A DNA stretch of 14,051 bases. Origin: an uncultured Aquimonas sp. (lineage in GTDB: Bacteria; Pseudomonadota; Gammaproteobacteria; Xanthomonadales; Xanthomonadaceae). The notes beneath the pieces are model-generated. The model ran no database searches, was not told the origin of the DNA, and saw nothing but the letters and a program-made list of their open reading frames with translations. How positions within the stretch are numbered: position 1 is the first letter of the stretch; each line of letters opens with the position of its first letter. Made by a program: the position numbers and the translations under genes. Below, piece by piece: positions 11,435-14,051 of this stretch. The DNA is taken from the NCBI GenBank assembly GCA_946481615.1, contig CAMLOR010000071.1, forward strand, positions 1-14,051, written 5' to 3'.

Positions 11435-12063
11435 CAGGCCAGCAGCATCCGGCGGGGTTTCTTCGGCAGATGGGATTTCAGGAACTCCATCTGGTCGGCG
11501 AGGATGTTGCGGTTGGAAAGGATGAGGTGCTCGACCCAGCTCGGGCGGTAGGGCACGGCGAGCAGCGGCATGCCGGCCTGCGAGGGCGTGCGGCCGCCCT
11601 TGCGCACGTTGCAGTGCAGGCAGGCGCTGACGACGTTCTCCCAGACATCCCTGCCGCCGCGCGAGATCGGGTGCACGTGGTCGCGGGTGAGCTGGTAGCG
11701 GCCGAACTGCTGGCCGCAGTAGAGGCACAGGTGGGCGTCGCGCGCGAACAGCGCGGTGTTGGTGAGCGCGGGCGCCGGGTCGAGCGCGTGCGGGCGCGCG
11801 CGGCCCTTGGATGCGACGATGGGATGCAGTTGCAGCAGGCTCTGCCGGCCGATGTGCCGGTTCCAGCCGCCGTGCAGGGTGAGGCAGGGGTCGCCCAGGG
11901 TCCAGGCGACGGCGTCGCGCACGTAGAGGCAGGCGGCGTCCTGCCAGGACATCCAGTCGAGAATGCGGCCGTTGGCGTCCAGCGAGAGCACGCGCGGCAT
12001 CGCGGCGTGCTCGCGGGGCTCGGCTAGCGCGATCACTTGCGCCGTGGGCGGGGAGGCATCCAT
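11434..12063 (-). CDS. HNH endonuclease family protein
   Basis: A 209-residue protein with a C-terminal HNH nuclease domain. Zinc-type Cys pairs C113-x2-C116 (CLYC) and C148-x2-C151 (CLHC) frame the beta-beta-alpha metal site, with D128-H129 in TRDHVHPISRGG and N143 in WENVV as the likely catalytic HNH residues. All key residues are present, so it should be active on DNA. Residues 20-100 are a separate N-terminal part (RVLSLDANGRILDWMSWQDA ...), as found in the stand-alone HNH proteins of about 200 residues common in proteobacteria and cyanobacteria, whose role is mostly unknown. The start ATG 12063-12061 sits a few bases after a -10-like box and the frame upstream is inside another gene. No methylase or phage genes are nearby. 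Confidence 0.92.
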   Translation of the reverse strand: MDASPPTAQVIALAEPREHAAMPRVLSLDANGRILDWMSWQDAACLYVRDAVAWTLGDPCLTLHGGWNRHIGRQSLLQLHPIVASKGRARPHALDPAPALTNTALFARDAHLCLYCGQQFGRYQLTRDHVHPISRGGRDVWENVVSACLHCNVRKGGRTPSQAGMPLLAVPYRPSWVEHLILSNRNILADQMEFLKSHLPKKPRRMLLA

Positions 12064-12074
12064 CCGGCCCCGAG

Positions 12075-12103
12075 CATAAACCAAATGTTTTACGCTTTGT
12101 CTA
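12075..12103 (-). promoter_or_regulatory. Candidate promoter of the HNH gene
   Basis: On the minus strand TAGACA (12103-12098, five of six -35 bases), a 17-base spacer and TTTATG (12080-12075, a weak -10) precede the HNH start by 11 bases. The spacer region is unusually AT-rich for this window (GTAAAACATTTGG). The -35 overlaps the stop codon of the gene upstream. The predicted 5' leader would be only a few bases. Confidence 0.45.
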
Positions 12104-13216
12104 GTCCAGCGCGTCGCAGCTCGCGACTTCGCGCGAACGCCGGATGCGCAGGGTGACGTAGTCGGTGTCACCCATGAGGATGCGCAGCTCGGCCTGGTTG
12201 CAGTCGAGGTAGAACAGGCGGGCGCTGCCGGCGGCCGCCAGCGCACGCGCCGCGCCGTTGCGCGAGGGGCGGTAGACGGCGAGCTCGCGCTGCCCGGGGA
12301 TGTCGGTGGCGGTGCCGTCGAACAGGTACCACGCCGGCTCGCCGTCGTCGTCGTGCGTGAACCAGGTGCCGAAGACGTCGTCGGAGCCGGGCAGCTCATA
12401 CAGGCCTACTCCCTGCGCGGGGCGGGCCAGGTCGTACCAGAAGTCTTCCGAGCGGGTCACGGCGCCGATCGCAGGCGTCGTTTCCGAGGCCACGCGCACC
12501 ACGACGCCGTCCTGCAGCACCAGCACGCGCGTGGGCTCGGAAGCGCCGTCGCCCACCAGCAGGAAGCGCAGCGTGCCCGGGCCCAGCGGCATCGAGAAAT
12601 CGAAGGCGCCGAAGCGGCGGTCGGCCGACTTGAAGCTGCAGGTGTAGTCGCCCTCGTGCGTGTACACGGTGACGACGCTGTCGCCGTAGCGCGAGGCGCG
12701 GATCGGCGTGGCGAGCGTGCCGACGCTGTCCTGCGCGCGACAGGCGGCCACGGCTTCGAAATCGCTGCCGTCGGTGGCGCCGTCGAACGGCGCGTAGTGA
12801 TGGATGGTGACGGCCGAGCCGATCGCCACCTTGCCGGCCGACGACTTGGCGACCGACGAGGGAATCGACGGCACGGTTTCGCTGTCGCGCGTACCGTCGA
12901 ACAGGCGGATCTTCCACGGCGCGGCTTCCGTGCCGTTGCCGACCAGCACCACCATGGCCTGCACGTCGGGCGTGTCTTGCAGCTCGAAGCTGGCTTCAGC
13001 CATCACGCGGCCGCCGGTGCCGATCGCGGTGACCTCGATCGGGCCGGCCTCGTGCTGGATGCGGGCGAAGGTTAGATAGGGCAGGGCGGGACTTTCCTGC
13101 GCGGCGAACACCAGGCGGATGTCGCCGCTGCCGGGAGCGACGTTGCCGAGGTCGAGCGTGGCGGCCGAAGCCACGGCCGACGCCATCAACAGGGCGGAAG
13201 CGATCAGCGCGCGCAT
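12101..13216 (-). CDS. Secreted protein, downstream member of a tandem paralogue pair
   Basis: A 371-residue protein. The ATG 13216-13214 shares one base with the stop of the upstream paralogue (TGATG), and a signal peptide follows (MRALIASALLMASAVASA, cleavage near A19). Residues 22-245 hold two similar beta-rich units, each ending in a strand like VVLVGNGTEAAPWKIRLFDG (89-108) and FLLVGDGASEPTRVLVLQDG (218-237); this pattern recalls DUF4397-type extracellular domains, which is an inference. Residues 258-297 carry the module DFWYDLARPAQGVGLYE ... VFGTWFTHDDDGEPAWYLFDG, and 329-368 the matching end SARLFYLDCNQAEL ... VASC. C159, C193, C339 and C367 may form disulphides. Function unknown; likely periplasmic or cell-surface. 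Confidence 0.82.
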   Translation of the reverse strand: MRALIASALLMASAVASAATLDLGNVAPGSGDIRLVFAAQESPALPYLTFARIQHEAGPIEVTAIGTGGRVMAEASFELQDTPDVQAMVVLVGNGTEAAPWKIRLFDGTRDSETVPSIPSSVAKSSAGKVAIGSAVTIHHYAPFDGATDGSDFEAVAACRAQDSVGTLATPIRASRYGDSVVTVYTHEGDYTCSFKSADRRFGAFDFSMPLGPGTLRFLLVGDGASEPTRVLVLQDGVVVRVASETTPAIGAVTRSEDFWYDLARPAQGVGLYELPGSDDVFGTWFTHDDDGEPAWYLFDGTATDIPGQRELAVYRPSRNGAARALAAAGSARLFYLDCNQAELRILMGDTDYVTLRIRRSREVASCDALD

Positions 13217-14051
13217 CAGCGGACGCCCTCGGCGCGCGGCGCAGCCGGCGGACACGTGGCGGGGAACAGGCGGCGCAGCGTCACGGCATTGCGCGGCGCC
13301 GGAGCCACGACGGCGTTGCCGGGGTCGGACTCGTTCACGAACAAGGTCATCTCCGCGCAGGAATGCACGGCCAGCTGCGTGCCGGCACGTTCGAAGCCGA
13401 CCGCGGCGTGCGTGCCGTCCAGCGTGCCGCCGACGTATTCGATCAGGCGCAGGCCTTCGAAAGTGCGCCAGGTGGCGCGACCATCGGGTTCGAAGCCGAA
13501 ATACACGCCGCTCACGCGCCGGCCTTCGGGCGCCGCCGGATCGAACGCGATCTGCAGGCTGGTGCTGGGCTCGCCCACCACCGACCACACGCCTTCGATG
13601 GAGCCGTCGGCGGGCATCAGCGGCTTGATGCCTTCGTTGCCCTGGTGCACGAGCACCATTTCGTAGGGTTCATGCGTGCCGTCGCCGATCAGGAAGCGGC
13701 GCAGGCGGTCGCCTTCGCGTGCTTCGATGGTGACTTCGGCCAGCGTGTCGGCGAGCTCCGCACGCGGCACGTCCGCGTAGTGCGTGCAGACCGGGCGGCC
13801 CGCTTCCACCGAAACGCTTGCGCTGCCGCGCGGCGAATCCAGCGGACGCGTGCCGCTGCCGAAGGCTTCGGCGCCGGTGCTGCGGTTGACGCCTTCGCAG
13901 ATGGCGCCGGTCTGCAGGGCGCGCGGCATCGCACTGCCCGCGACTTCGAAGATGGCCAGGCTCGCCACCTGCAGCGAGGACTGGCCGGCGGTGAAGGGCC
14001 AGTTGTGATCGGTGGCGGCGCGCAGCTGGAACGGGGCGGCCGCGCCGCCGT
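13216..14051 (-). CDS. Secreted-type paralogue, C-terminal 277 residues (start beyond window)
   Basis: The frame is open from its stop at 13218-13216 to the right edge, so the start lies outside; an internal GTG at 13968 is not a credible start because coding continues without a break (PFQLRAATDHNWPFTAGQ precedes it). The part seen aligns in outline with the gene downstream: RRFLIGDGTHEPYEMVLVHQ matches LRFLLVGDGASEPTRVLVLQ, EGVWSVVGEPSTSLQIAF and VYFGFEPDGRATWRTFEGL match the W-x-D / YD-x-x-G-x-x-x-W module, and LAVHSCAEMTLFV with AVTLRRLFPATCPP match its end. The module is more worn here (the D after W is lost and WY is WR). It probably forms an operon with the downstream paralogue. Function unknown. 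Confidence 0.8.
   Translation of the reverse strand, partial: GGAAAPFQLRAATDHNWPFTAGQSSLQVASLAIFEVAGSAMPRALQTGAICEGVNRSTGAEAFGSGTRPLDSPRGSASVSVEAGRPVCTHYADVPRAELADTLAEVTIEAREGDRLRRFLIGDGTHEPYEMVLVHQGNEGIKPLMPADGSIEGVWSVVGEPSTSLQIAFDPAAPEGRRVSGVYFGFEPDGRATWRTFEGLRLIEYVGGTLDGTHAAVGFERAGTQLAVHSCAEMTLFVNESDPGNAVVAPAPRNAVTLRRLFPATCPPAAPRAEGVR

Noticed and set aside
12101..13588. 495-codon frame for the downstream secreted paralogue
   Set aside because: The extra N-terminal 124 residues are a shadow of the upstream paralogue, and a good signal peptide starts at 13216.

Overview
The window is GC-rich DNA (about two thirds G+C by eye) from a gammaproteobacterium, most likely of the Xanthomonadales (Lysobacteraceae or Rhodanobacteraceae). 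The evidence is a CopL-type copper gene, a tRNA-Leu / rnr / rlmB gene order, palindromic repeats with a TTCCCGC...GCGGGAA core, and several genes with no Shine-Dalgarno site but a -10-like box next to the ATG. The genus cannot be fixed from sequence alone.

Region 1 (1-2194, minus strand) is a copper-handling operon: copL (His/Met/Cys-rich exported protein), then a TolC-family outer-membrane lipoprotein with a His-rich tail, then a Tat-exported multicopper oxidase that runs off the left edge. The last two overlap as ATGA. A divergent intergenic stretch with a good palindrome separates copL from a plus-strand secreted protein (2415-3350) and a small DUF3606 protein (3382-3573).

Region 2 (3649-4367, minus strand) holds two small overlapping genes (an 84-residue soluble protein and an 81-residue membrane protein), preceded by a tRNA-Leu(CAG) gene with its own promoter, a trailer hairpin and a terminator.

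Region 3 (4467-8940, plus strand) is a tightly packed operon: rnr (RNase R), rlmB (23S rRNA G2251 2'-O-methyltransferase) and a membrane acyltransferase. Each start overlaps the previous stop. The acyltransferase reading frame contains a palindromic REP-like repeat.

Region 4 (8906-14051, minus strand), read in transcription order, has two tandem secreted paralogues (the first cut by the right edge), an HNH nuclease, a coupled four-helix membrane protein, a 366-residue protein with a degenerate receiver-like domain, a REP pair, and a sterol desaturase/fatty acid hydroxylase family enzyme that overlaps the acyltransferase tail to tail.

Regions 1 and 3 look like known systems (copper resistance; RNA turnover and ribosome modification). 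The least explained content is the secreted-protein family with a shared W-x-D...WY module (three members here), the HNH / membrane-protein pair, the receiver-like protein, and a possible coupling structure between copL and the TolC gene. I see no CRISPR array, insertion sequence, prophage or clear defence island.
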